In this document: piece after piece, positions 26,637-26,881 of the stretch
Layout: every line of letters starts with the position of its first letter
Numbering within the stretch: the stretch's first letter is position 1
Notes under the pieces: generated by a model
What the model was told of the DNA's origin: nothing
What the model saw: only the letters and a program-made list of their open reading frames with translations
Databases searched by the model: none
Program-made: the position numbers and the translations under genes
DNA from: a virus
Length of the DNA: 26,881 bases
IMG/VR virus record: IMGVR_UViG_3300020470_000175
Span: 1 to 26,881 of that record
Direction: 5' to 3' (one strand)

Positions 26637-26881
26637 TCAACCGATTGAAGGAGCTGTTAAAGCAACCTCTGTTGTGCTTGCAGATGCAAGGTCTAGAGGG
26701 AAGTTGTGTGCATTTCTCTCATGCATAACTTCCATACCTAGGTTTGCTCTGTTAAGTACGTCACCCCATGTAGGAATGATTTTACCGTTAACATCAACTA
26801 CAGACTGGTTAAAGTTGAAACCATTCAAGTTGAATGCCATTGTGCAGATACCCATAGAGGTTAACCATACACATACAACAG
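26637..26881 (-). CDS. psbA: Photosystem II reaction-centre protein D1, C-terminus (5' end beyond the window)
   Basis: The frame enters from the right edge ([20 protein letters not shown]) and ends at TGA 26637, about 80 codons. It matches the D1 C-terminus: [35 protein letters not shown]. Ligands of the manganese cluster are all present in order: His332, Glu333, His337, Asp342 and Ala344 (canonical D1 numbers) in [14 protein letters not shown] cleavable extension ([15 protein letters not shown]) follows Ala344, to be removed by host CtpA. The phage copy keeps photosystem II repaired while host synthesis fails. The terminator just downstream suggests a separate transcript. Confidence 0.95.
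   Translation of the reverse strand, partial: VVCVWLTSMGICTMAFNLNGFNFNQSVVDVNGKIIPTWGDVLNRANLGMEVMHERNAHNFPLDLASASTTEVALTAPSIG

Overview
The window is a gene-dense, AT-rich piece of a T4-like cyanophage (cyanomyovirus) genome. The evidence is a T4-type baseplate and tail module (gp5, gp27, gp26, gp48, gp53 and gp4 homologues) together with T4-type replication and transcription genes (gp32 single-stranded-DNA-binding protein, gp33 late-transcription co-activator). Host-derived photosynthesis and carbon genes are also present: the psbA C-terminus, a CpeT-type lyase and a CP12-like protein. ThyX, PhoH, glutaredoxin, DUF1825-like and FmdB-like small proteins are further typical passengers of marine Synechococcus and Prochlorococcus phages. 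The sequence does not say which of these two hosts is infected. I see no tRNA, rRNA, CRISPR array or insertion sequence.

Layout. Nearly everything is on the minus strand and is read from right to left. From the right edge: the end of psbA with its own terminator (26587-26881); a small ORF; a 1274-aa structural protein with a DUF4114-type domain and an N-terminal RCY repeat (22558-26382); and two small hypothetical genes. Next comes an isolated unit consisting of a strong promoter, a folded leader, a secreted beta-barrel-like protein and a terminator (21456-22012). After it comes a long operon of small genes: glutaredoxin, several membrane and hypothetical proteins, thyX, the FmdB-like gene, phoH, a PD-(D/E)XK exonuclease, gp33, the DUF1825-like gene, a 51-aa ORF, gp32, a secreted His-rich protein and five more small genes. 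It ends at 13505, tail to tail with gp53. Genes 48 and 53 (11540-13539) are the only plus-strand pair. Leftward from gp4 at 11529 the minus-strand tail module runs: gp4, a 156-aa protein, a tube-fold protein, gp26, a 61-aa ORF, two very large tape-measure-like paralogues, gp27, the CP12-like gene, a 70-aa ORF, cpeT, and gp5 running off the left edge.

How it fits together. The hub, initiator and tape-measure genes are joined by 1-11 nt stop/start overlaps, so translation is probably coupled. The gp26 reading frame ends in a canonical -1 slippery heptamer (T TTT TTC) exactly in phase with the 61-aa ORF just before the tape-measure genes. This is the arrangement of the lambda G/GT tail chaperones and is the most interesting single signal here. 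A recurring (A/C)TAAATAA element close to gene starts looks like the T4-type late promoter set that gp33 would serve. Metabolic genes (CP12-like, cpeT) sit inside the late tail operon rather than in a separate early cassette. The two large tail proteins appear to be tandem duplicates, one of which has gained a C39-like cysteine-peptidase domain, while the visible part of gp5 shows no lysozyme domain.
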